DNA from: Filosporella fistucella
Lineage: Eukaryota; Ascomycota; Leotiomycetes; Helotiales
Direction: 5' to 3'
Assembly (NCBI GenBank): GCA_030077755.1
Contig: JAQJZZ010000002.1
Location: 1,550,001-1,614,000 of the forward strand
Length of the DNA: 64,000 nucleotides
Shown: positions 32,889-48,500 of the stretch, piece after piece
Numbering within the stretch: position 1 is the first letter of the stretch
Layout of the letters: each line of letters begins with the position of its first letter
The notes under the pieces: model-generated
What the model was told of the DNA's origin: nothing
The model's input: the letters and a program-made list of their open reading frames with translations, nothing else
The model's database searches: none
Made by a program: the position numbers and the translations under genes

Positions 32889-34076
32889 ATGAATGTATGT
32901 ATTTCTGTTCTTGTATACAGCCTGCAGCTGGCGGGACTCTCAGAATGGTATAGCTAACTATCACCAGTTATTCCGTATCCTCGGTGATATCTCGCACACG
33001 CTCTCGAAATGCATCCTCATATTCGCAATCCACCGAAATCAGAGCACTGAAGGTGTCTCTCTAATAACACAGGCACTCTACTGCCTTGTCTTCGTATCCC
33101 GATATCTCGATCTTTTCAAAATCAACACAATATGGAATACCGTCCTCAAGGTGTTCTACATCCTGAGCTCTCTCTACATTCTCTTTTTGATGATGAGAGT
33201 GTATGCACGAACAAGAGAGCGTGAGAAGGCATGGAAATTAGGAGCACTGTGCCTATTTGGCAGTGCGATTCTGACACCTTTTGTGATGCTGATATTCAGA
33301 AAGAAGATGTTCTGGGGCTTCATGGAGGTATGTCACACGAGTTAATTTTATATCATATACTGATGTAACAGCTCTTTTGGATATTCTCTATCATTCTTGA
33401 GTCGGTTTGCGTTCTCCCACAACTTTTACTTCTGCGACAGACGAATGTGCCGACAGTTATCGATTCTTACTACCTACTCTGTTTGGGATCATACCGGGCA
33501 TTCTACATTTTGAATTGGATTTGGCGTGAGATTGATGCGGACAAGCCAGATGTGATCTCTGTTATCTTTGGAATTATTCAAACAGCATTTTATGTCGATT
33601 TCGCATGGGTATATTACTCAAGACAGCGAGTCAAGCTCCGCCATGGTGGAATTGTCGATGCAGACGATTTGCGAAACGGATGGCTTCTAAGAACCGTATT
33701 TGGTCACAAGGCAGTTGTCGGACATACTGATGACGAGGAGAGCGCCCCAGCACTTGGAAGTGAAGATGGAGACGAACCGAGATCACACCCACCTAGATCA
33801 AATTCCAAGTGGGGATCTAGAGGAATTAGTGTATCCGCAGACGATGGAGTTTTAGCTGGAGAGCGGGAGAGACAGAAATCTTTTGCAGGACAGGAGCAGG
33901 GTGTGATCAATGTAGCTACAGGGGAGGAAACAGATCCGGATGCTAAAATGAGAGATCCGGATGAGTTGGCTAGAATTCTAGATGAGGATGACGAAGATGA
34001 TGATGGAGTTTTGCCTGGTGGTGAGGGTTCGGTTGGGAATGGGTCGGAATGGAGGGAGGGTGAGCCAAGGAAGTGA
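32889..34076 (+). CDS. ERD2: ER lumen protein-retaining receptor (HDEL/KDEL receptor)
   Basis: Three exons: a six-nucleotide first coding exon (32889-32894, Met-Asn), then 32968-33327 and 33372-34076 (introns of 73 and 44 nt), giving about 356 residues. The core is unmistakable: LFRILGDISHTLSKCILIF, HRNQSTEGVSLITQALYCLV, SRYLDLF and RAFYILNWIWREI, a seven-helix Golgi protein that binds HDEL/KDEL tails and returns escaped ER chaperones by COPI. Canonical ERD2 is about 210-220 residues. Here about 140 extra residues follow the last helix, hydrophilic and ending in a strongly acidic tract (DEDDEDDDG). That tail would face the cytosol, where coat recognition happens. The short first exon is supported because the spliced start MNLFRILGD matches the family N-terminus. 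Confidence 0.93.
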
Positions 34077-34508
34077 GGTTGGGATTCTTGGGGTGCTATA
34101 GGTGTTACTGGTCCAGGTTTCAATACCCAGTTATCATACAAAATCTACGTATTGTTTGAAGTATACCTGCTTTGCTGTAATGAACGGCAAGTGCCATCTT
34201 TTCTGTGCTCTTGTTGGGGTGTCGATCCATGCTTGTCTACTGCATCGAATATCAACGATAAGATAGACTGTCTTTAGCACATATTTTTCGAATGATCAAG
34301 TCATAACGTTGGCGACGACAAGCAAAGGGAGAAGATAATCAATTCTCGCAATGACGGTGATGCAGGACCCAAGTAGACATCCCGAGTACAATTCTATTCC
34401 AAATGAAATCTACTACTTTATGATCCAAGCAAAGAGGATAACAGTTTATCATTCATTAAAATAGCCTCCGAGCAAGTCTGATGAAAGACCCACCCAGCAG
34501 GCATCCAA
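34077..34508. other. Intergenic, convergent 3' ends
   Basis: About 430 bases between the convergent ERD2 and GPI-protein genes. I see nothing gene-like; presumably both 3' untranslated regions. Confidence 0.35.
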
Positions 34509-35357
34509 TCATAAAAAAAGAATGAGAAGTGTAATTGCCAGACTGACCAATATCACCTCACTGTCCGTAACTGCTGCTCTAGATGCGGTGCTTTCCGAAG
34601 AAGTTGTAGCCGCTGCGCCAGCTGTAATGGTGACTCCGTTGACAATGGTCAGCCCGAACCCATTTCCACTATTTAATGTCGATGCAGATGCAGTCGTAGC
34701 TAATGCGGAAGATCTGCTTGTGCCCAAAAGGCACCCTATGCCACCTGTTCCCGACCCAGACCCAGCTCCATTAGAGCCGTCGCCGTTTCCTGAGCCTCCA
34801 TGCCCACCAGACCCTGAGCTTCCAGGAGCTGACGTTGGTCCAGCATATTTTGGAATCGAAGGTGAGGCAACCAATGTGGTTGGAACACCAGAATTATAGT
34901 TGGAGAACGTAGTCGAGGCGCTATTTCCACCTTGCCATGAACCACTGGCACCACCCGTTGTCAGCGCCGAAATCGCTGCGGGCGACACCACGTTCCCAAT
35001 GTTATTGCAGAAGCCTTCTAGATTCGCGAGTGGTGGATACGCTATTACTGCAGCAGTTAAGGCAAATTCCGCACATGATTTGACCGCATTATCGAAAACA
35101 TTGGGCAACCAAACTGTGCTTGAGTAACAGAGACAATGTGCCTGTTCAACTGGGAGGAGAGTTGTGAAGTCAGGTGTGAGCGTAATGCAGATACCGAGTG
35201 CTTGGCCTAAAATAGCACATCCTGGATTTTGATTGAGCTGAGCCGGAGCTGGAGCTGAGGTAGGTCCTGGGAAAGTAGGATCACGGATGAGGTTTGTTTG
35301 GATGACGTTTGCATTAGAGTGTGCAAGATACAGGAATACGAAGATTAAGTAACGCAT
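34509..35357 (-). CDS. GPI-anchored Cys-containing cell-surface protein
   Basis: 282 residues from ATG 35357, chosen because it opens directly with a signal peptide (RYLIFVFLYLAHSNA); the frame stays open further upstream but that part looks like leader. An N-terminal domain carries Cys in CAILGQALGIC, HCLCYSS, KSCAEF and EGFC, a helical Cys-rich pattern found in fungal surface proteins but not a canonical CFEM spacing. It is followed by a Gly/Ser-rich spacer (GSSGSGGHGGSGNGDGSNGA) and a Ser/Thr/Ala-rich region. The C-terminus is a hydrophobic tail (VILVSLAITLLILFL) typical of a GPI-attachment signal. The likely location is plasma membrane or wall; function unknown. Confidence 0.8.
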   Translation of the reverse strand: MRYLIFVFLYLAHSNANVIQTNLIRDPTFPGPTSAPAPAQLNQNPGCAILGQALGICITLTPDFTTLLPVEQAHCLCYSSTVWLPNVFDNAVKSCAEFALTAAVIAYPPLANLEGFCNNIGNVVSPAAISALTTGGASGSWQGGNSASTTFSNYNSGVPTTLVASPSIPKYAGPTSAPGSSGSGGHGGSGNGDGSNGAGSGSGTGGIGCLLGTSRSSALATTASASTLNSGNGFGLTIVNGVTITAGAAATTSSESTASRAAVTDSEVILVSLAITLLILFL

Positions 35358-35779
35358 TGCGGGATATCTATCGTTGTTGATGAATTGAATTGATTGAATT
35401 CTCTGAGTGATGTTCTTGAGAGATGTCTTGATGCAAGTTTTGTGAAGAAACAAGACGATGCGAATGAGGAGAAGTCTTCTGGCTAGAATTCTGGAGGGAA
35501 GGAGGGATGAAGCAAAACCAAGCCACACCCGTCACTTTCTTCACACAATCCAGTCAATCAATCCCAAGGGAAGGGGCAATGGTTGAGACATCCATTCATC
35601 ACAATATCTAAAACTATCCACGTCACCATACCCCATAGCACAGGATCGATCCAGAAAAAAGATATTTACAATACAATACTATCCCCAATTGTCGCCGTCG
35701 CCCCTCGATCCTGTGAAACTACGCCTACCCAATGCCATATGTAATCGCTGAAGACAAACAACCCATCTATCATGCCTCA
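35358..35779. other. Intergenic
   Basis: About 420 bases between the GPI-protein start and the end of IQGAP, both minus strand. AT-rich parts near 35640-35690; no gene recognised. Confidence 0.3.
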
Positions 35780-38700
35780 TCATCCATCAGTACGATAGAA
35801 TTTCTTATACAACAAATGCAAGAACAAATTAACATTAAGCCTCATGGACCCTTCAAAAAGATCCATATATTGATGATTGGCAAACTGCGCGGCCAGCAAG
35901 GAGTCCATAGGTACTTGAGCACTAGCACCTGGAATTTGAATACTTCCTTTGCTGCCCTCGATGAAGAAGACACCGACCTCGTCGCAGGATATTGTAAGAT
36001 TGATTTTATCCCACTCTCGATCGGTGTGCCCTTTCCACGAAACCAGGACTCCTTTATCATTCAAAGTTCTGGCGGAATATTTGAAGGAACCGAACTTTGG
36101 CTTTCGTCCTGATCGCTCGAGTTCTCGTTCGTGGTTGTATTGTTTGGTAAAGGGCATGAGGAATCGTTTTTTCCTGGTGATTATTAGCTGAGTCCCACAA
36201 TTTTAGTTATGATCAACTTACCCCTTCTTCTGCAGTGTCATCATGGCCTGCTCAATGTAATTGTCATAGCTCTTTCTTTGAGACTCTAACCACTCTGCCT
36301 TTTCATTCAGATTTGTCAGTGTGAGTTTGACTCCCTCGAGCTCGCGTTGTCTTTGTACACGTCTTCGGCTCTTTGTCCGAATGTCTAGAGCGATTGCGTT
36401 CAATATGTCTTGGTAGAAGTTATGTCTTGAGATTCGTCCCATCTGTTCCAATCTCATTATATTTTCGAGTGCCGTTCTCTTCAATTCCTTGTAGGACATG
36501 GCCTTGATATCCACCATTATGTTTGCGTCTGAGTATGCGCCTCTTGTCTTACTACCTGTTGCAAACTCTTCTCGCACCAATGCATGCCATTTCATGTCAT
36601 CTTCGCGGCTGATTGGACGAACAAGGATATCCATGAGATTGGGTCCAGATTGTACTCTGATGATATAAAGCACACATCTCTTGGTCTCCATGAAGAGTGC
36701 CTTGACCTCTGCCTCTGGGTCCTCAATATCGTGGAGTTTAGGATTGAGTGTCATGTTTATTTCCGTTGAAGTGACACCAAGCATTTCGGTCTCGTTGTTC
36801 TTTGCGCTTCCCAATTCTTGGATAATCTCTCGCAGCATGTCGTCACGATTTGGACAAATGAAGGGAAGGTCGGCTGCGACTAGGTGATGGATGGCAAAAA
36901 TATCTGCCATCTTGATGTATAGAGTTGGTTTTGTTCGTGAGTACAAGTCATTGAATTCGTCGATATCGAATGTGCTCTCTGCATCTGGGACATTGATGAT
37001 GTTGGAGAAAATCTCTGTAATCCGTTCAACTGCATCTCCAACATAAGCATTCAATGGTTGGAGGTATATATTGTCGCCACCGAATAATCTACCAGAGGCG
37101 ACTTGACTGAGGACCTTTGCAACTTCGCCGAGATTGCGTTTTTGTAGAGGAGTAAGTTGTTTCTCTATAACACCCATAGATTCTGGGGATGTTAGAGCAG
37201 GCTGAAGGTAGAATTTCCAAAGCCAGTTCCCAACGACTTGGAGAAGAATCTCTTGACGCTCGCGAGGGAAATGCTGGCAGAGAGCCTCGAATATCTGTTG
37301 GCATATGAAACGCATTCCATACGGCATCTTGTGGAGTAGGTTTTCCATCGCAGAAAGAAATTGATCCGAGATCTCTCGAAGATCCCGTAGATGATCAATG
37401 AACATGTCGCGAGTTTCCGGGTCCTTGATTGCAATTTCGCGAGGAATGTCAAGAGGGCGTTGGCTTGGTCGACCAGTCCGTAGTTCTTCATTGTTGATAG
37501 CAGATCGATAGATTTGCATAGGATCACTCTCGAGATCAAGAGCTGGGTCTTCAATGATGTTGGTATGAATTAGAGGACCGAGCAATTCCCGAAGATACTT
37601 TCTATCTCTTGGCGAACGGGTGTAGTTGGCGAGCAGTTTCGACCAGAAGAAATTGCCTCTCAAGTATTCCTGCATTGATGTCGTTCCATCAACCTCCTCC
37701 TTTGCAGATCGAGCGATGAGCTTGAGCAAGTAGTATTCCTCCCTCCGTTTCTGTGCATATCCGAATAAACCCATCATCAGAGTCTCAATTCGTTTGCAAT
37801 CTCGTTCGGCTGTTCCTTGCTCTCGTACTCGCTTGAAAAGTCTTGCCAGGTATTGTGGTTGTGTCTGTAAGGTGAAGAAGAGCTGTTGGTATTGCTCGAG
37901 CTTCTTGCGGGAATTCTTATTTAGCGCCTTCAAATCAAATTGGTTTCCGGAAACCATGGAGGTGTTGACAAGAAGATTGCCCGAGTGGCCGCCAAAATTC
38001 TTTTGATGCCTGACAACTTCATCCAATGTGATCTTATTTTTGACGAGTAGGGCAATTTTGATATCCAGTTGATCAATATATTGCTCAGCCATTTCATTTT
38101 GGCGGACTTGTTGTACCACGGTCTTCCGCAATCTCTCAAATTCAATCTCTTCGTTAAAATCAAAATCGCTGTCATTCAGTAGATGGACGAAATTCTTTAC
38201 TGTATTGACTGGTGGATTTTTGCCGGTAGTCAAACTCTTGTAAGCTTCACCCTGGAGTCGACCTCTGACAAAGCTCTGAATTTTGACGACTTTCTCCATG
38301 TTTTGCTTGAAGAAGCGTTGTTTCTCGATAAACCTTGCTCGGACCAAAGAGGCCTTTGCCGCAGCTTGCATTGCAATAATCGATTCCTCATGAGCATCTA
38401 GCTCACTGAGAACTGTAGCAATATCGCTTCTGAGGATCATAGCACGAGCCAGAGCTTGCAATTGAATGATCTCAGGCACATGTGTGTCCAGGTCGTCCAG
38501 AACAATAGCTATTTCCTTTCGCTGTAAAGAACCTCTAGCCAGAGCTTGAAGCTGAATGATTTCCGGAATCTGGGCGGTGAGAGCTTCATAATCCGCAGCG
38601 ACCTTTTGTCTAAGAATCATTCCTCGAATCAGGCTTTGCACATCAAGAATCGAGGATTCCTCATTTTGCAGCGCATCCAACGTTCTTGCCACCTCTTTCC

Positions 38701-40789
38701 GAACAGCAGCGGCTCGAATGCATCCTTGCAGTGAAACAATCTGAGATGAATGAACTTTCAGTTCTTGCTTTGTCGACTGAATCTGTCCTCGAAGTATTTG
38801 GCCTCTCGCCACAGACTGAAGAGCTCTCCAAATTGGACTTGCAGCTCGTAGCGCCTCTCTTTGCCGCGACATCTGATTCCTGGTCAGCATGGCTCTTGAG
38901 AAAGCCTGTATCGCACTGATAGCTTTTTCTTCACGCCAAAGATCTTCGTGGTCATCAGCGACAAGCTTCCTGAGTAACATGCCCCTAACAGCGGCTTGCA
39001 ACTCCTTGACTGGCCCAGCTAACGTCTTTGTTTCCTTCTCTTGAGCAGCCAAAGATCTTCGGGTAAGGAACCCTCTAATATTTGCCTGTAATTCCCTAAC
39101 AACAACCCCTTCATTTTTTAACTCAGCTCTCAGCATGCGTACCTCATCTCGGGCTTTCTTAGCCCTGATCAAGTTTTGAAGTTTAAGTACATCTCCTTCT
39201 CTACTCTTCCAGAAAGTTTCTTGATTGTTCTGTCGTTGTCGTACCAGGAAACCACGTGCACCGCTTTGCAGATTGATTGCAAACTTCCTCATGTTAAGGC
39301 GATACTCGGCGATTTGTCGTGAAAAATCCCCTCTGATCATTGACTGCAACTCGATCAACATTTCCTCCGAATCCCACAATTGTTGCATAGTATCACCCAA
39401 TCGCATACGAACAGCGGCTCCTCGAATTTGTGCCTGTAAATCGACAATTGCAGACTCGTTCTCTCCAAGCTCCCTATCAACACGTTCTTGCTCAGTCTCA
39501 ACAGGTTCAGGCTCAGGGGTTGGTTCTACCCCAAAATCTGCGCCCATATTTCCAAAGCTTGGCATGCTAATTCCAGCTCTATCCAATCCTTTCTGCATTT
39601 CTTCCAATTCATGATGCTCGAATTCTAATTGACCAACTAAGTTTCCAATTCTAAAATCGACAATGCCTTTCCTGAAGAGCAGCCAACTTAGTGCATGGAT
39701 ACAGTATATGACCTTGGGGATATTCTTCTTCTCGTAAAGATCAATCAACTCGAATCGGAAGAGATCTGGTAACTCAACCTCGGCAAGAAATCGAAAGAAA
39801 GTTGCAATGTTATCCGAGTGTCTAAATTGAAGTTTCGGGTGGCGGAATATTCGTACACGTCGATCGGGGTATAATGCATCGACAATCTCAGCCAAGGTGA
39901 CACCGTCCCGCAGAGCTTCCTCCAGCTGCACAATCGGTGGGATGGGTCTCTGTAGGATGTCCTCTATCCATTCTTTTGCTTCTCCGATATGGCAAAGATA
40001 TTCGTAGGCTTGTAAGAACTGTCGCTGTTTGTCCATCCAATTTCTTCCTTCCCAACTATAGCCATTTCCTCTATTCAACGCTACGGTGTTTTTCCCACCC
40101 TTCACAGTGTCGTTTCGTTGTAATTTGCGTCGCCCATGCAGACCCACTACTTCCTGACCCGGATTTGTAATGGTGAAGTCTTCCGGAGAGGCATTCTCTG
40201 CAAACTTGGATAACGTTCGTAACTGGCTGGTGGAAGACCGTTGCAATTGTTGAAGGTCCGGTGCTGTGAGAGGACTATGCGGATGTTGCATCGTATGACT
40301 TCGATTCGAATTAGGTCTCTGAGCGACTGAGTCTGAGCGACTCAACATCATGGAATTGGGTCGGATAGATGCATTCCTAGAGCTGATGGATGGCGAATAC
40401 TCGCCTTGTGAGGTTTTGACATCCACACTTTGACCACGCGTGTGTAGTCCATTTCGCAGATGGCTCGGAGGGCTCGGAGCAGGTGGTTGAGGGAGGGGTC
40501 GAAGAGACTGACGAATGCTCTTGTATGCACTTTCTGGAGTTGACTCGAGTTCTCCCAACCTATTTTCATACCCTGCAGGAGACATGCCTGTTGCCTCACT
40601 GACTCCTCGTTTGTGACCGTAACCACTCGATGCTGCCGATGATAGCGTACTCGTCCGACTGAGCTCAAAAATTCCTGATGAGTTTGAGTATGCTGTAGAC
40701 ACAGTAGATGCGTTTGAAGGTTGTCTCTTTGTTGAGGAGAAGTAATCGGCAGTTTGTGTTTGTCTGAGAGGATGGCGGTACGACATCAC
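35780..40789 (-). CDS. IQG1: IQGAP-family scaffold protein
   Basis: Two exons (intron 36174-36221, 48 nt) give about 1,653 residues. Order of domains: a Ser-rich disordered N-terminus (1-250); a calponin-homology actin-binding domain at about 258-375 (YLCHIGEAKEWIEDIL, LRDGVTLAEIVDALYPDR, YCIHALSWLLF); about a dozen or more IQ-like calmodulin/light-chain motifs at about 440-880 (repeats of LQA...RGxxLRxxxA); a RasGAP-related domain at about 990-1330 (LMMGLFGYAQKRREEYYLLK, IYRSAINNEELRTG); and the RasGAP C-terminal domain in the last 170 residues (FGSFKYSARTLNDKGVLVSW). Family members bind Rho GTPases, actin and myosin light chains and organise the cytokinetic ring or septum and polarised growth. 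Arg1044 (codon 37658-37660, in EYLRGNFFWSKLL) falls where catalytic RasGAPs have their arginine finger. Confidence 0.95.
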
Positions 40790-43823
<3,034 letters not shown>

Positions 43824-44159
43824 AATTATCCTCGCAAGAGGGGTGGCTGTTTCTTGGCGATCAAAATGGGTACTGGTGGGTCGTTTTTTGGAGTTGAAAG
43901 GACTTTTGACTGGTAGTCTGGTGCAATCGATGAATTGAGCTTTTAACGAATTCACCTTCTTAATTCACCTTCTTATTACTGTGATTCCAATTTTGATAGT
44001 AAGTGATGTCTTTTGTTCGAGCGCGCCTTCCGCGGGTCGTACCTTCCTTCTCTCGTGTACTGTGCTCCGTATGCCAAAGTTCTCCTCAAGCATTGATGCA
44101 GCGTGCACCAATCACTACCAGCATATCACATACAATCGCTATACATACCTCACTTCATC
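43824..44159. other. Intergenic between IMPDH and family B
   Basis: About 340 bases holding the IMPDH 3' end and the family B leader. A direct repeat of AATTCACCTTCTTA-type sequence occurs at about 43949-43976. Nothing else seen. Confidence 0.3.
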
Positions 44160-45354
44160 ATGGCTAGATGCCACAGAACAGGAAAGCGAATGGGAAAATC
44201 CTCTTCAACAACGGACGCGCCACGGGCAGCTATACCTCAGCAATGGAAATCAAATGCTAAGTCTGAACACTGCGAGGTCACAAATACGTCCATTCCCCCT
44301 GAAGATATCTGCCACCTCCAGGAAGGAAGGGAAGAGCCTCCAGCAATCATATCAAACTGTTCAGCGCTTACTCCTGCCAAAGACGAAGAAAACACCTCCA
44401 AACCGAAGTGCATCGAGCTACCAAAGAACAAGATACAAGCCATGATCGAGTCAGTCCTTGAAGACTTGAACATAAGAATGAAGGACGATGATGCCTCAGC
44501 CAAGTCAGATCATTCGTGTGCAACGGTTGTCAAGCCATGCTCAAGGGGGGCAATCGACGACGCGCACGAGCAAGCCAATGAGAACCAGGAACCCCTCACG
44601 GCGGCAGATCAGGGAATAGAAGAGAAGCTTGGAGGACTACACTTGGATACCTCTGGCAGAACTATAAAGTGGACAGAATCTCAAAGGATCAAAAACTACA
44701 CACTTGAAGACTTGTTCACACAAAAGGCAGCGGAGGGGAGTCAAACCCTCCCAACGCAACGTCGCACAATATATTCCCAAGCCTACGTGGCATATACCTC
44801 TTGTATACCCAGTATCATGCACAAGGCTGTCTCTCTTGGAGTTAATCCTGAGGTCTTCAACTTCAAGACAAACGAATTCTGTTATTCGGTCAATCTTGGC
44901 GTGTACGCCAAGCTGACAGATGAACAGAAAGACTGGCTGATTGACTTTAGTCTTTGGACATATTTCAGTAAGCATTACTTGGAACCAGACCTTCAAATCT
45001 AACTCATCAGTCTCACACGAACCATTTCCATTCATGAGTCCAATTACACTCACTTTTCCTCCCGACATCCCTCTCGGAACGACGAGACCTTCTTTCCCAC
45101 ATCGGATGCACGAGCCCAAACTATATCATGATCCTCTGCATAGAAGCCTTCAAAATGCTAAATTCGGGGAGTGTGGCCAGGGTCATGTCCGTATGCCAAC
45201 TGGAGTTGAAAATATATTGAAGGATGTTCGACGTGATGGTTGGATAGACGCAGAGTTCATAGGGAAGGATATCACGGCATGTAGCCACCCAATCAATCTT
45301 CTCAACACACCACGGTCGTCAGCACTGAGCGGAAATACTTTATACGGGGAGTGA
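44160..45354 (+). CDS. Family B: protein with YTS/LIDxxLW module
   Basis: Two exons, 44160-44967 and 45011-45354 (intron 43 nt, GTAAGC...CATCAG), give about 383 residues. Residues 1-205 are hydrophilic and disordered-looking. The module shared with the genes at 10.9 and 59.6 kb lies at about 212-290: YTSCIPSIM, a central PEVFNFK, DWLIDFSLWTYF, then after the intron EPFPFMSP. The intron falls in the codon after LWTYF in phase 1, exactly as in the other two. The C-terminal 100 residues (PHRMHEPKLYHD, GVENILKDVRRDGWIDAEF) are not recognised. No signal or membrane segment. The start is the first ATG of the frame; the frame is open upstream without ATG. Confidence 0.75.
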
Positions 45355-45582
45355 ATGAAAGCCGGCAGAGTGTAGGGCGTCGAAGGGCATAATTATTGTC
45401 TTATTCAGGCTGTAGTGAGATCCATGGCGGTGATGGGCCGGTAGTATCAATACGAATATTCAATTGTAGAACATATCGCCATCCATATTCTGTTTTCACC
45501 TGCAAGGTCATCTGTGCATATGAATTATCACAACTTGGACATTTAATCAATGTTTCGAGTACCTAACTACATGTCTCATCAT

Positions 45583-48500
45583 CTAAGATTTCAACAATCT
45601 ATCAATGTCGGAAGCCTCTAGAGATGATTCATCTTCATGGTCTAGCACGGCATCGTCAAAATCATCTTCATCCTCCTCATAATCCTCATACTGTTCGTCT
45701 ACAGCATCATCGTCTACATCGTCGTCGTCTGGCTGGACAATCAATCCCGCAGTATTGTTCATGGTAACTTTGGGTTCCTTGCGAATCTGGTCCTCTTGAC
45801 GAATGAAGAAGGGATGGCTCTCAAATAGCTCCTTCCCCTGGCAGATATATCCCATGGGCGTCTCAGAGATGTCTTGTCCCTTCCGCTTCATTGTCAGCCA
45901 CTCCTGCATGAAAGCCAAAGGCTTTCTTGGGAAAACCTTAACCTGTGGCCTCGATTGATCTTGTACCGGCTCCAGGTGGATATTGGATTTGCAATCTTCG
46001 ACGACGTTCAGAGGATCAATAACTTTGTCTTCCTCAACTAGCTTCGAAGAGACAATGGATTGTCTTTCTGTGCCCCTATCTTCTGGAGCCTTTTCTGCAG
46101 CACTTAGTTCTTCAGTATCTTCAAGATCAAGATCCTCTTCTTGAATCTTCCCAGAGTTTTCGCTGACTCCTAGGAAATTGAGTATACTGTGGTATTCTTC
46201 GTATGGGAAGTACAGGCGACCTGCAAATATTCCAATCTCGGTTTGCAGCCATCTCGGAGCCTTCCAGTCCTTTGGCAAGCTAGGTACTGTGTAGAAGCTC
46301 AAATCGTTGAAATGTAGCATTCTTCGTGTAACCGGAGCTGTATAACTAATGACATGTGCAGTTTGCGAGCTTCTCGCCAACGGGAGTAGCAGCTCAGCCT
46401 CTTCTGGAATCACGATTATCGCCACCTGAGCGTTTGGACTCCAAAGAATCCAGTTTACTGGTCGCTGCAGAAAAAGTCAGAGAAGTCATTCGTTTGTAAT
46501 TGGTGTTCTGTCACATACCTGGAATTGATCATAAGTTCGACCAAATGGAACTTTCGCAGCTCTGGTGAACTCCGAGGAAACATATAGCTTTCGCGATGCT
46601 CCGTCGGCGTTGATGCTGTACTTCTTGGCAAATGACACTGCTTTCATCGATGAGAATGCAAGCTCGTACCCCGAAGAGTCGGCAGCCAATCTGCCTGTTT
46701 TTGCAAAAGTAATTAGGTCTTGGCTATAGAATTATCAGCTTGAATTCAATATCACCACAGTCGTGGCAACTGAGTCTGAAACAACAAATAGGATTATAAG
46801 TCTCAACACACATAAGGGTTATGTGACGTACTGTAGTTTTGGGAATGTGAAAGCAGGATAATGAATCTGCTTCTGCACCTCCCTGACAGCCTCAACCTCA
46901 TGAGCTACCTCCCGTTCTTGTTCCACTTCCTGTAAAGCGGAAGCGTGGACAGCATTACCGGTGTCCTGGAAATTCTGTCGTCGGTTTTGCAATTCCTCCA
47001 TGAAACCTGCTATCTCTGCACATGGCTTTTGAGTCGCTGTGATTTGTTTGGATTTTTGCACACCGTAAAGTTGTTCTAATGTCTGTTGTTCGACCTGGCG
47101 AATGCTGTCCAGGAGTTTTTTTCGGTGATTTGGATCGGATATGAATTTGGAATTGTCCAACTCAGCTTGAGTTCGGCGACAAAAATCAGCCCCTTGAGAA
47201 AAGTACAACGGTTGAAGTTGCTCAATGCCCGTGCATGTCTGTTCTAGAAGCCATCGAACAACGTCGGAAGAATCAATCAATTGATATGATTTCTTTGTCG
47301 TGAGGTCAAGAATACTTTGGTTTACTTCGGGAGGAGCAAAGAATGTAACGGATTGAGTTGTCCCGAGTTGGCGAAGTCTCATGGCAGCTGATTCCGTGAG
47401 TCTTGATTCAGAGGTAGCGTGGAACGAGAGTAGATGGAAATAGGAATAAGAGGAAATCATATCTCGTTGAGCTCCGATTATTTCCTTTGCAGCGAAAATG
47501 CTCTCTTTGTACGTACCTTGGACTGTATGATCCTTTGTCTGGCCTAAGCCCAAAGTCAATGCGCCCCTTGAATCTTTTCGTATCTTGAGGTCAGTGCCTC
47601 GCGTATGGGCTTCATCGAGGTACACAAGGCAGTCACCTAAATCGCTGGCGAAAGGGGAAGCCAGTAAAGGAATCTTAGAACCTTGACGATATCGAACCCA
47701 AGTTTTGTTATCCTCATCAAAATAGACTGCAGCAGGGGCTTCATGTGAGATGTCCAGCCATGCTCTTACCAAATCGGCATTGGTCATCTCGAGAATCTGT
47801 GCGCCAGCATCGATTAAAACACGAATACCTTCATTCGTGATTTTCCGAAGCAAGTCATATTCGGAAATGTGCCGTCCGCGATTATCAGCGGCCAGTATGT
47901 ATCTGCGATTTCGTGGTTGAAGCAGGTACGTCAGAACCTCTGCATTTGTATGAGCGAGTCCTGGCAAATCATCTTGGTTAATGGTCAAAGGTAGCATCCG
48001 CTTCCAGTCATTAGTACCACTAAAACCAGTGGTTTTTGCGAATCCCTGTTGGTCTGTGGCCTTTTCATCAAGGAAGTTCTTATTCCTTATGGGGAAAATG
48101 GGAATATCCCAACCGGATGCTTGTAACTTGATTCTGTAGGAAGTTAGCGGATAATTGGATAAAAGATAGCAGCGGCGATAAGATTAATCGACAGTTACTC
48201 GCCGCCTCGGGGACAAGTTCACTTACTGGAACTGCTTGGCATGCTTCGGGAAAACGAAGTTGTTCAAGAAGTAGTCAATGATGTGCACGTTGTACCTGAT
48301 GTGTCTTAAGATTTCCGCCAACTGAGCCTCGTCGTCAACATTGATCGCATTCCAATCTTTCAATGAGTCCGGCAGGCTCGAGTTGTGTGCAAAGCGGTCA
48401 TAAACTTGGCACGAATCATCCGACTTTAGAACATGCTCTAGGGTTTGTCGTAGATGGGGTAGATGCAAGCCCTGGTAGTAAAAAGCAAGGCAGGTAAATA

